A DNA stretch of 64,000 nt from a virus. The notes below the pieces were generated by a model. It saw only the letters and a program-made list of their open reading frames with translations, did no database searches and was not told the DNA's origin. Below are positions 57,067 through 64,000 of this stretch, one piece after another (position 1 is the first letter of the stretch; every line of letters starts with the position of its first letter). The stretch lies in the IMG/VR virus record IMGVR_UViG_3300050014_000823, positions 1-64,000 of that record. One strand, given 5' to 3'. The translations under genes and the position numbers were made by a program.

Positions 57067-57365
57067 ATCATTTGTACTTCTTTATAAAAGTGCATATCTG
57101 TCATTAATCTCAAGAAAATTTCAGTATGAACCTCATTTTCATAGGGGTCGAAACCACTAAACATCTGATTCTTTTTAATGAATTCATAGGTTTCGTCTTC
57201 ACAGAGTAATCCCCAAACAAAATCAGTGTTCCAATTGATTTTTAGCCTGGCATCAGTGAATCTTGTGGCAGACCTTAAGTCGTCTTTGTTAATACCAAAA
57301 AGGACGTGATTAGGTCTTGTTCGCCCTTCTTGGCTTTTTTCTGTAATTGCAAATACTTCTTTCAT
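57063..57365 (-). CDS. hypothetical protein, 100 aa
   Basis: A soluble protein of mixed structure. No family is recognised. It is one base downstream of the membrane protein gene. Confidence 0.68.
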   Translation of the reverse strand: MKEVFAITEKSQEGRTRPNHVLFGINKDDLRSATRFTDARLKINWNTDFVWGLLCEDETYEFIKKNQMFSGFDPYENEVHTEIFLRLMTDMHFYKEVQMI

Positions 57366-57366
57366 G

Positions 57367-58260
57367 TTACTTCAAGTTTTCAACTTTGGTTCTGAATACG
57401 TTGTTAGTACTGTCAGATAAAAATCCATACTCGAATTTAATCTTTGGGAGTTTCAATGCCCTGTTGTAGATGTTATTCGGGAACGTATCAAGCATAGTGT
57501 TATTCTGATTTGCAATAAGCTGGCAGACCTTTTCAATGCTGAAATATCCTTCACGCTGTTTGGTGATGTAGTTTGAGAGGTCAGCATAGAATGCTGTGAA
57601 CTGATTATAGTCGATATCCGGATATTTGCTTATCCATTTCCATGAAAGGTTTTCACCATCGGCAACATTTGCCATAATGATTTTGGTAACTTCAATGAAC
57701 ACGTCTTTATTCATGTTGGCTATCTGTGCCTTAGTCTGATAGGTTTTCCAGAGTTTATCGTAGAAGCCAAGTTTCTCTTCGACTTTCTGCTGATAGGTAT
57801 TCTGATATTTCTTTGAAGTATTATACATAAACACCGATTGCTTGTAGATGGTTTTACCAAATTTAGTAATGTTTACAACGACTATAAGTGCAATTGCAAG
57901 CCATATCCAACGTTTCCAACGGATAGGTTTCTTTGTAGCAGGTTCTTTTTCGTCTTCATCCCTGTGAGTACTTCTGTACTGATAGTTATCCCTGTCATAA
58001 AGAAATTTAAATGGTGGACTGTCGTTACTGAATTCCCAAATGGCATAGATAAGATAAACTATGTCAAATATGACCAAGAGTGCATTGAGTGCCATGTGAA
58101 TCCAACCATAACTTACGTATGAATGATATGAATCTTTAACAAAAGTATCGTTAAAGATTTGAGTTTCACTGAACATCCAAAAGTTTAGAAAAGTAAGTGC
58201 AATGCCTAAGAGTATTAAGACAATGACAACCATCGGACGGGTAATTTTAAAATTTTTCAT
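57367..58260 (-). CDS. three-helix membrane protein, 297 aa
   Basis: Membrane helices are predicted at about residues 10-29, 49-70 and 112-132, followed by a soluble C-terminal domain of about 165 residues that is probably periplasmic. No family is recognised. It is the largest protein of the minus-strand operon upstream of 52372. Confidence 0.76.
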   Translation of the reverse strand: MKNFKITRPMVVIVLILLGIALTFLNFWMFSETQIFNDTFVKDSYHSYVSYGWIHMALNALLVIFDIVYLIYAIWEFSNDSPPFKFLYDRDNYQYRSTHRDEDEKEPATKKPIRWKRWIWLAIALIVVVNITKFGKTIYKQSVFMYNTSKKYQNTYQQKVEEKLGFYDKLWKTYQTKAQIANMNKDVFIEVTKIIMANVADGENLSWKWISKYPDIDYNQFTAFYADLSNYITKQREGYFSIEKVCQLIANQNNTMLDTFPNNIYNRALKLPKIKFEYGFLSDSTNNVFRTKVENLK

Positions 58261-58280
58261 AATTTATTTAAATTTATTGG

Positions 58281-58715
58281 TTATTTTTTTGCGTATTGTT
58301 TAACAACTTCTTCTGCAGTCATTTTGTTTCTTGAAAGCCAACTCAGACTGAAATAGTACTTGCTTCGTTCAGCCAATATAACTTCTAATGCTTTAATGGT
58401 ATCTGGATGTTGTGGTACTAATCCTGTTTGTCTGCATGCCTTTTTAATCAGTGCTTGATATGCTTTGGTATTATCTGACCTTTTGGCTTTCTGACCTGCC
58501 TTCTGTGCTTCTGAGAGCAACACATTATAATGTCTATCTGAGCGTACTTCGTCTTCATTGAGTCCTGTTTCTGACATTATCTTGCGTAATAGTGCAGCTT
58601 CATTCTTGTTAGGATAATGCTTAGTAGGGTCATTGGCAATCTTCTTTGCCTTACGTTCAGTCGTGTATGTTCTGCTTTCTTGGCAGTCATCATCATAGTC
58701 ATAATAATAACTCAT
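58281..58715 (-). CDS. basic helical protein, 144 aa
   Basis: An acidic Tyr/Asp start (residues 1-12) precedes a Lys-rich helical body. It could bind nucleic acid. No family is recognised. Confidence 0.7.
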   Translation of the reverse strand: MSYYYDYDDDCQESRTYTTERKAKKIANDPTKHYPNKNEAALLRKIMSETGLNEDEVRSDRHYNVLLSEAQKAGQKAKRSDNTKAYQALIKKACRQTGLVPQHPDTIKALEVILAERSKYYFSLSWLSRNKMTAEEVVKQYAKK

Positions 58716-58719
58716 TGTC

Positions 58720-59256
58720 TTAAATTTTTTCTTTGTTTTCCATATACCACATCATAAACTCTGCTACCGCAATCCACGCTAATTCAATTGGCTTATACTC
58801 CATAGACTCATCATTGACGTAAGTGTTGATATTCATAGAATCTGAGATAAGTCTTTCACCCTTATATTCTTCTCCAGCACAATTGCCTTGATTGATTGCT
58901 ATATGTACACCACCGCCACCACAAATGGTAACGTTGATAGGAAATCCACTAAAATTTCCTTTTACTTTTATTCTGATTTCAGTTATTTTAACAATAACAG
59001 GCATCAGTGCATCCCAAGACTCGTGAAATTTAAGACTATAGTGATATCTTATAGATTTATCGGATTGATAGTTGTAGGTGTATTTACCGTCAATAAGGTC
59101 TTCGCCTTCGGTCCAGACATCTTCAAACTCCGACACATCATCGCCACAGAAATCAACGTAAGAAACTGACGTAGCCTTATCGAAATGTCGCCATCCAAGG
59201 AACTTTGCAATTTCGGTATTATATAATGCTAATTTTTCTTTATAAAATTTTTCCAT
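58720..59256 (-). CDS. hypothetical protein, 178 aa
   Basis: A soluble acidic protein. A Gly-rich stretch (CGGGGVHIAIN) near residue 115 is its most distinctive feature. No family is recognised. Confidence 0.72.
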   Translation of the reverse strand: MEKFYKEKLALYNTEIAKFLGWRHFDKATSVSYVDFCGDDVSEFEDVWTEGEDLIDGKYTYNYQSDKSIRYHYSLKFHESWDALMPVIVKITEIRIKVKGNFSGFPINVTICGGGGVHIAINQGNCAGEEYKGERLISDSMNINTYVNDESMEYKPIELAWIAVAEFMMWYMENKEKI

Positions 59257-59258
59257 AA

Positions 59259-59513
59259 TTATTCAATATGATATTCCCAATCGTTCCACATGCAGAGCAC
59301 ATAATACTTATCAATGTAACGTGCCCAATAACCTTTATGTTTAATCCATACACGGTAGACTACGAGTTTGTGTTCATCGTAATATGGGTCATCCTTATAC
59401 TGTGTCAAGGTAGGGTCATCAAGTATATAATCAATATGAACCTTACGAACTCTCTTAATGCTGTCCGTATGTGGAGTTTTTATATTATATGATTTACCTG
59501 CCTGGATTTCCAT
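59259..59513 (-). CDS. hypothetical protein, 84 aa
   Basis: A strand-rich basic protein with many Tyr and Trp. It is the first gene of the minus-strand operon behind the ECF-type promoter at 59549-59577. A TATATTTG box lies four bases before the ATG. Confidence 0.68.
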   Translation of the reverse strand: MEIQAGKSYNIKTPHTDSIKRVRKVHIDYILDDPTLTQYKDDPYYDEHKLVVYRVWIKHKGYWARYIDKYYVLCMWNDWEYHIE

Positions 59514-59517
59514 AGTG

Positions 59518-59525
59518 CAAATATA
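59518..59525 (-). promoter_or_regulatory. host-type TATATTTG box
   Basis: A -7 consensus just before the ATG at 59513, arranged as at 55085-55092. Confidence 0.32.
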
Positions 59526-59548
59526 AGTAAATTTTCTACTTTATATGC

Positions 59549-59577
59549 ATTATACGATAATAATGTGAAAATGTTAC
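59549..59577 (-). promoter_or_regulatory. ECF-type phage promoter
   Basis: On the minus strand GTAACATTT and TCGTATAAT are at standard spacing. It is the likely main promoter of the operon running left to 52372. Confidence 0.82.
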
Positions 59578-59580
59578 AGC

Positions 59581-59690
59581 TTCCCCCCATTTTTTTCATA
59601 GCTTCCCTTAAAAAAAATCTAAGTGTGTGATAATGATAGGATTAAAATTTGGCAGCTCCCCCCCGTTTTCACGGCAGCTCCCCTCCTTTT
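59581..59690 (-). repeat. G-tract repeats with GGGGAGCT motif
   Basis: Reading the minus strand, GGGGAGCTGCC occurs twice and GGG(G)AAGCT twice more, in a non-coding gap. The same motif recurs in the tandem repeat at 49715. Confidence 0.6.
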
Positions 59691-60110
59691 TTAATTTGTC
59701 ATGCCAGTAATCTGGAATGTAATGACAAGAAGTGCGAAGTCTCTTTTGGATAAACCAAGTTTTTTTCTAAGTTTATTTGAGGTAGTTCTTTCGAAGATAA
59801 ATGAGATAAGTGTGAAGCCACCGAAGCCAAAGATAAGAAAGAATGCCAATGCTTTATCAACTGTCCACATCCAATCGTTGTGACCGAAAGCATTTGCATT
59901 ATAGATGATGCCAAGTACAGCAATTAAAAGTATAAGTGGAAGTATTGCAAATCTTGCAAATGGTACACCATAGAGTTTATGCATACGAGTTATCCAAGGA
60001 AGTCTATAAGCATGTAATTCTTTCTCAATTAGGTCAAGTTGTTCTGTAGTAAAATCGAGTTCTGTTCCCGATATATGTACTGTTGCTCTACTGCTTTCCA
60101 TTGTTATCAT
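59691..60110 (-). CDS. two-helix membrane protein, 139 aa
   Basis: Helices at about residues 49-73 and 85-108 follow a 45-residue polar N-terminus. No family is recognised. A start three codons later (60101) is possible. Confidence 0.7.
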   Translation of the reverse strand: MITMESSRATVHISGTELDFTTEQLDLIEKELHAYRLPWITRMHKLYGVPFARFAILPLILLIAVLGIIYNANAFGHNDWMWTVDKALAFFLIFGFGGFTLISFIFERTTSNKLRKKLGLSKRDFALLVITFQITGMTN

Positions 60111-60125
60111 ATGATAGTTGTTTGC

Positions 60126-60134
60126 TATAAATAC
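60126..60134 (-). promoter_or_regulatory. GTATTTATA motif, putative late promoter
   Basis: An exact minus-strand copy, 15 bases before the ATG at 60110. Confidence 0.55.
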
Positions 60135-60653
60135 TTATGTTTGCAAACCAAACCAAATACCCTTTGGTTTTAACGTAGGTCTGATAGCTTCCAAAATTTT
60201 AACTTCAAACCTATTATCACCCGAATTTGGTGTCTCGGTAATTTCGTCAAAAGACCAACCGCAGCAATCTGTTGGCTTTGAAAGACATACATAGGTATTA
60301 CCATCAAATGTGAATTTCCTTACAGTGTCTCGGAGTAGTCCAATGGGATAGTTAGCTTTTCTCCAATCCTGAAAGTCTTTCGTACTACTGGCAACGACAC
60401 CAACTATCTTACCCTTTGGCTTTCTGTCATCCATGAGTTCTGTAATGACCAAATTGACAGCATTGAGACAATCAACATTCCAAATGGTGCTGTGATTCGG
60501 ATAAAAGCAATACTGTCGCCATCCCGGATACCATTTGATTTCACCAATAACTTCGTCATGATGAATATTTATAATGAAAATTGTCTTGGTTTTACCTGTG
60601 TCTTTGACCACATCAAACCTCAAATACTTTGTTGTTTTTAATGTTGTTGCCAT
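60135..60653 (-). CDS. hypothetical protein, 172 aa
   Basis: A soluble basic protein with alternating strands at both ends. No family is recognised. It overlaps the PAP2 gene by 16 bases. Confidence 0.7.
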   Translation of the reverse strand: MATTLKTTKYLRFDVVKDTGKTKTIFIINIHHDEVIGEIKWYPGWRQYCFYPNHSTIWNVDCLNAVNLVITELMDDRKPKGKIVGVVASSTKDFQDWRKANYPIGLLRDTVRKFTFDGNTYVCLSKPTDCCGWSFDEITETPNSGDNRFEVKILEAIRPTLKPKGIWFGLQT

Positions 60654-61234
60654 TTTAATCTTCTGTTAATTTCATAAGTAAGATATGCAGTTCCACTTCC
60701 GATTAATGCTCCTGCGAGTACATCTGTAGGATAATGCACACCTAAGTCCATTCGGGAATATGCAACAGTACCTGCGTAGAAATAAGCTGGTGCAATGACA
60801 TACCATTTAGGATATTGTAAACTCAATGATGTTGCTAACATAAAGGAAGTTGAAGTGTGTCCCGAAGGAAAAGACGGGTCATTACACAGACTTCCAGATT
60901 TGTTTACAATGATGCCGGGATATGTGGTAAATGGACGTTTGCGCTTAACTAAGTATTTTAATCCTGCAGTAATACCTAAGTTAATAATTGTTCCTGTTGC
61001 CAATACACCTGCATTCCGTAATAGTTTATCATCATGATTTGCAAGTCCGAAAATTGCCATACCAACTGGTACACCTGTAATCACATACATATCAGAGTTA
61101 GACATAAACCTGTAAAACCCATCAGAAGGTTGTACTTGTGGTGAGTTGATTGAATGAAGTATACGAAAGTCTATATTCTGACTAAATAATGAAATTGGTA
61201 GAAAAAGTAATAATAGTAGAATAAGATTTTTCAC
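60638..61234 (-). CDS. PAP2-family phosphatase, membrane, 198 aa
   Basis: A signal-like N-terminus (residues 1-18) and the three PAP2 motifs are present: KYLVKRKRPF, FPSGHTS, and YSRMDLGVHYPTDV. Such enzymes dephosphorylate lipid phosphates such as undecaprenyl pyrophosphate or phosphatidic acid at the membrane. In a phage it may remodel lipid A or the lipid carrier to prevent superinfection or aid lysis. It overlaps the methyltransferase gene by four bases. Confidence 0.88.
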   Translation of the reverse strand: MKNLILLLLLFLPISLFSQNIDFRILHSINSPQVQPSDGFYRFMSNSDMYVITGVPVGMAIFGLANHDDKLLRNAGVLATGTIINLGITAGLKYLVKRKRPFTTYPGIIVNKSGSLCNDPSFPSGHTSTSFMLATSLSLQYPKWYVIAPAYFYAGTVAYSRMDLGVHYPTDVLAGALIGSGTAYLTYEINRRLKWQQH

Positions 61235-63063
61235 AACATATCTATTTTGTTAATTGTTTCGAATATTACTTGTGCGACTTGCGGGACGATTGCGTTTCCA
61301 AGTGCGGTATTTCTACCAGCGTCCAATTTTCGGGATATCCCATTAAATACTCCGTGAATTCGGGATATTGCTTCATACCAATGAAGTCCAAAAGGGTCTC
61401 CAGATAGCTGAGTGCTATGTTGTGTCCCTTCCTCTTGGCTCTTGTCGGGTACTTCTCCCAACTGCCTTCCCGTGGTGTCGGAATTAAGTTCCACTTTGGC
61501 ACGTCCGATAATCCAAACCCTCTCTCGAATGTGGTATGCTCCGACTGCACAAGCCGGCAAACCAATCGTGAGTGTTTCGTAACCTTCAGTTTCCAATTGA
61601 AGCATAATCTGTTCGTAGGCATTACCATCGTCTGTTGTAAGGAGTCCAGAAACATTCTCTGCCACAAACCATCGGGGTTTGCATTCCCGTATAACTCTGA
61701 TATAATCGTCCCAGAGATATCTTTTGTCTTCTTTGCCGAGCATTTTTCCTGCTTTACTGAAAGGTTGGCAGTTGTGGACTGCAAGTCCGTTTGCTGTATA
61801 GGTGTTGTCATCTTCAATCTCTAAATTATATACCGTCTCATTTTTTGAGACTACTGTTATTTTTTTAAACAGACACCACACATAACCATTTTCATAAAAT
61901 CCATAACGTTTAGAATTTTTATGTAGTCTAAGATGATACTGTCTTCTTTCATTTACTGTTCGACCTTCAATTATGCAAATTCTTTTTGGTTTTGCTGTTC
62001 CAAGACTAACAGGTACTTTATATACGTTTCGTGCAACCCTTGTCATATCTAATGCAAGTTGTCTGCTTACTGTTGTTACTGATGTTAATCCGTCCTTTTC
62101 ATAACCATCAGCATCCTGCCAACCATCAAAAACGGCTTTTTGTTTTTCATTTGACAATTCAAACACTAATTGGGTTAAATGCTTTCCATGCGCATACATA
62201 CCAAACTGTATCATAAACTCATATAATTCTTGATTAGTGATATGAAATTTAGTACATGTTCTTTCGACTACCTTTGCCGAACTATAACCAGCATTTACTA
62301 TATATTTTTCAAGGTTATCTGCATCATCATTTGATGTGCAAATTATTACTCGATGATTATACGAATTCTTTCTACTATTTGGTTTATTTTTATCGGGTTT
62401 TCTTTTAGAATTATTAGTCCAACCATCACCAAGATATCGTCCAACCATGTACCAAAACTCAATAGAATGGCTATCGTTGTCGTTTGGTGTGTCGAGAACA
62501 TATCCGACATAATCACCCCTTTTTAAATTTTTTGCTTCGACAAAATATGGGTCAGTAAAAAATCTGTCATAACTTCTTCTTTCACGATTAAATTTATGAT
62601 ATTGACTTCTTACATAAAATGGATGCTCTGCAGTGGTTTCTAATGCATCTGGTAATCCTTGTGCTCTGACACTATAAATTTCATTGGCTTCCCGTTTCAT
62701 TAACGACAAGACTTTCTTATAGTTACCAGTATGTGTTAAAACTGAATCTTCTAATGACACTTCATTTATTTTAACATATCCTCTTTTAGTGGCAACCAAA
62801 GTATTTTCAGTAAAACAGGGGACACCGCCTGTGATGATATCAATTCTGTTTTTCCACTGAGAAAAATCGGTTGTTGTAATGTCTTCATAAGTAATACTGT
62901 TTGGGAAGTGCGCTTTCAGCACCTGTAGGCAGAATGGTTTTATCTCACAATGAAATTCGTTGGACCAACCAACTCTTTCAGCAGCCAAATCAAAGCCGCC
63001 AATACCGCTAAAAAGAGAGCCATGTTTTAACCTATTCTTTAAGTCCAAGTTGTTGTGGGTCAT
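61231..63063 (-). CDS. DNA cytosine-5 methyltransferase interrupted by an intein, 610 aa
   Basis: The exteins form a C5-methyltransferase: motif I HGSLFSGIGGFDLA (residues 14-27), motif IV P-C with the catalytic Cys, motif VI AENVSG, motif VIII HIRERVW and motif X GNAIVPQVAQ. The intein (residues 83-431) begins with Cys and ends with His-Asn just before Cys432, which is both the +1 splicing residue and the catalytic Cys. The spliced enzyme would have about 261 residues. It overlaps the upstream HNH gene by 32 bases. Confidence 0.9.
   Translation of the reverse strand: MTHNNLDLKNRLKHGSLFSGIGGFDLAAERVGWSNEFHCEIKPFCLQVLKAHFPNSITYEDITTTDFSQWKNRIDIITGGVPCFTENTLVATKRGYVKINEVSLEDSVLTHTGNYKKVLSLMKREANEIYSVRAQGLPDALETTAEHPFYVRSQYHKFNRERRSYDRFFTDPYFVEAKNLKRGDYVGYVLDTPNDNDSHSIEFWYMVGRYLGDGWTNNSKRKPDKNKPNSRKNSYNHRVIICTSNDDADNLEKYIVNAGYSSAKVVERTCTKFHITNQELYEFMIQFGMYAHGKHLTQLVFELSNEKQKAVFDGWQDADGYEKDGLTSVTTVSRQLALDMTRVARNVYKVPVSLGTAKPKRICIIEGRTVNERRQYHLRLHKNSKRYGFYENGYVWCLFKKITVVSKNETVYNLEIEDDNTYTANGLAVHNCQPFSKAGKMLGKEDKRYLWDDYIRVIRECKPRWFVAENVSGLLTTDDGNAYEQIMLQLETEGYETLTIGLPACAVGAYHIRERVWIIGRAKVELNSDTTGRQLGEVPDKSQEEGTQHSTQLSGDPFGLHWYEAISRIHGVFNGISRKLDAGRNTALGNAIVPQVAQVIFETINKIDML
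61771..62817 (-). mobile_element. intein with LAGLIDADG homing endonuclease
   Basis: The N-terminal splicing block starts CFTENTLVATKRG and a TAEHPFYV block B follows. Two LAGLIDADG-type helices are seen as FWYMVGRYLGDG and VFDGWQDADG. The C-terminal block is YNLEIEDDNTYTANGLAVHN. Its length of about 349 residues fits a full homing intein. Confidence 0.9.
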
Positions 63064-63577
63064 AACCTTTTCTGTCTATTAACATGTGACACGTGGGGCA
63101 AAGAATCCATATTTTTTCTGGTGTAGTATTCGCCACAGTTCTCCACGCACCTTTTCTTTTATACTTGGGTTTGTGTGCTATATCTAATACTCTATCTTCT
63201 CCACACGACTCACATTTTTTTGGTAAGTCAGGATATCTTTTATATAATCTTTTTAAATTTCCGTCACTACCGTTTTTATTTTTACTTGTGCTATAATATT
63301 TATCGTATATGTTAGGGTTTTGTTTTAAAAACTTTGCCCTTGATTGTCTCGCACTTTTAATTGCACATTCTTCACCACAGTGTAATGTACCTGCTTTATT
63401 TGGAATAAAATGTGTTCCGCACTGTTTACAAAATCTTCCAATGTCTCGAATTAAACCATCATTCTTCCTTCGTTGTTTTTCTTTACATGCAGGTGAACAA
63501 AATTTTCGTCTTGCTGTTTTCGCAGTATATTCTTTACCACAACAGATACAATATTTAACAACGGTGTTTATGTTCAA
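63032..63577 (-). CDS. HNH endonuclease with N-terminal zinc fingers, 181 aa
   Basis: Two MYM-like Cys clusters (CICCGKEYTAKTARRKFCSPAC and CKQCG...CGEEC, broken here) occupy residues 8-70. The C-terminal HNH has CESCG, LDIAHKP and WILCPTCHMLIDR. Its placement directly before and overlapping the methyltransferase suggests either a restriction-like pair or a freestanding homing gene. The stop is TAG. Confidence 0.82.
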   Translation of the reverse strand: MNINTVVKYCICCGKEYTAKTARRKFCSPACKEKQRRKNDGLIRDIGRFCKQCGTHFIPNKAGTLHCGEECAIKSARQSRAKFLKQNPNIYDKYYSTSKNKNGSDGNLKRLYKRYPDLPKKCESCGEDRVLDIAHKPKYKRKGAWRTVANTTPEKIWILCPTCHMLIDRKGYDPQQLGLKE

Positions 63578-63597
63578 TTATTTTCACAAAAATAATA

Positions 63598-63622
63598 AAT
63601 CCTTGCCGATTAAGCAAGGATT
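63598..63622. terminator. hairpin terminator
   Basis: AATCCTTGC / GCAAGGATT with a seven-base loop, A/T-rich on both sides. Confidence 0.72.
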
Positions 63623-63627
63623 ATTAT

Positions 63628-63840
63628 TTAAAATTCAAGAGGATTCCAACAAGCTATGCTGTAGTCAAGTTGAAGTTCTTTCCTGACTCTTTTTTTCTTC
63701 TTACGTGGATAGTTTTTAGTCTTTCTCCACTCAGCAAGAATCTGTTCTTTACGTTCTTCCTGTTGGGTTTTCATGTCATTCAACATTGACATGCCCATCA
63801 TAAGATATGCACCAAGTACCGGACTTATTTGTGAGTTCAT
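63628..63840 (-). CDS. hypothetical protein, 70 aa
   Basis: A helical Met-rich start is followed by a very basic stretch (YPRKKKKRVRKEL). No family is recognised. It is one base downstream of the partial gene at the right edge. Confidence 0.66.
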   Translation of the reverse strand: MNSQISPVLGAYLMMGMSMLNDMKTQQEERKEQILAEWRKTKNYPRKKKKRVRKELQLDYSIACWNPLEF

Positions 63841-63841
63841 A

Positions 63842-64000
63842 TTAACGTTCTTTACTGATTGAATTTACATCGACAAGTTTTTCGAAGGTTGCTTCACCGC
63901 CAGGAAATATGGTGATGTATGCCTGTACTTGGTTTTTATCCGCATATCTGACAAAGTAGTAGTCGTGCATTCCAGTGTTGTCGTGAAAGATTATCCTGTC
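63842..64000 (-). CDS. hypothetical protein, C-terminal 52 residues (partial at right edge)
   Basis: The frame is open to the window edge and ends in TAA at 63842. The visible part is strand-rich (YYFVRYADKN, then QAYITIFPGGEA). No family is recognised. Confidence 0.65.
   Translation of the reverse strand, partial: DRIIFHDNTGMHDYYFVRYADKNQVQAYITIFPGGEATFEKLVDVNSISKER

Noticed and set aside
57367-58260. Holin or tape-measure function for the three-helix membrane protein
   Set aside because: Topology and size do not fit a holin and there are no lysis or tail genes nearby.
1-64000. Full reassignment of TAG to an amino acid (code 15)
   Set aside because: Several genes end cleanly at TAG, and only one gene clearly needs read-through within the window.
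1-64000. CRISPR array or integrase/attachment sites
   Set aside because: No regularly spaced direct repeats and no integrase gene were seen.

Overview
The window looks like part of a large, AT-rich, tailed bacteriophage that infects a member of the Bacteroidota. Reasons: about 100 short, tightly packed genes with overlapping stops and starts; phage hallmark genes (rIIA-like ATPase, endonuclease VII-type HNH nucleases, PTH2, a MazZ-like dNTP hydrolase fused to a HAD phosphatase, an intein-bearing cytosine methyltransferase); start codons preceded by A-rich leaders with almost no Shine-Dalgarno sequence; and a few host-type TAnnTTTG -7 boxes typical of Bacteroidota. No terminase, capsid, tail or replicase gene is seen, so the phage class and size are inferred.

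Layout. 0-16.8 kb (mostly +): the end of a TnpB, an amber-suppressor tRNA followed by a peptidyl-tRNA hydrolase gene with TAG as its third codon, nucleotide-metabolism genes, a nucleotidyltransferase-HNH pair, a GMP reductase and a nonapeptide-repeat protein. 16.8-20.4 kb (-): four tandem paralogues made of 24-residue helical repeats, plus one more gene. 20.4-29.8 kb (+): a dense string of small unknown genes, then a secreted metallopeptidase, an ART-like protein and an acetyltransferase. 29.8-30.9 kb: G-tracts and divergent promoters. 30.9-46.7 kb (+): an ECF sigma factor, then genes that nearly all carry their own copy of one promoter. 46.7-49.7 kb (+): HNH, macro-domain and repeat proteins. 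49.7-64 kb (-): SF2 helicase, a structured RNA locus, a long operon of small membrane, lipo- and unknown proteins, a PAP2 phosphatase, the intein-containing methyltransferase and an HNH gene.

Regulation is the most striking aspect. At least 25 copies of GTAACATTT-N11-ACGTATAAT occur at nearly constant spacing. This has the GnAAC-N16-CGT form of ECF promoters, and an ECF sigma factor is encoded at the left edge of the cluster. A second motif, GTATTTATA, precedes other genes, including HNH genes, and is probably a late promoter. Both motifs can sit inside the loop of a terminator hairpin. A 17-bp dyad (TTTAGAATNATTCTAAA) occurs four times, next to the sigma gene and two candidate structured RNAs.

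Translation is also unusual. The window holds a CUA-anticodon tRNA, a tRNA-like gene lacking its anticodon arm, a tRNA-like RNA with a greatly enlarged anticodon domain, and four small genes that need a frameshift (or contain assembly errors). TAG still terminates several genes, so full reassignment of TAG is not supported.
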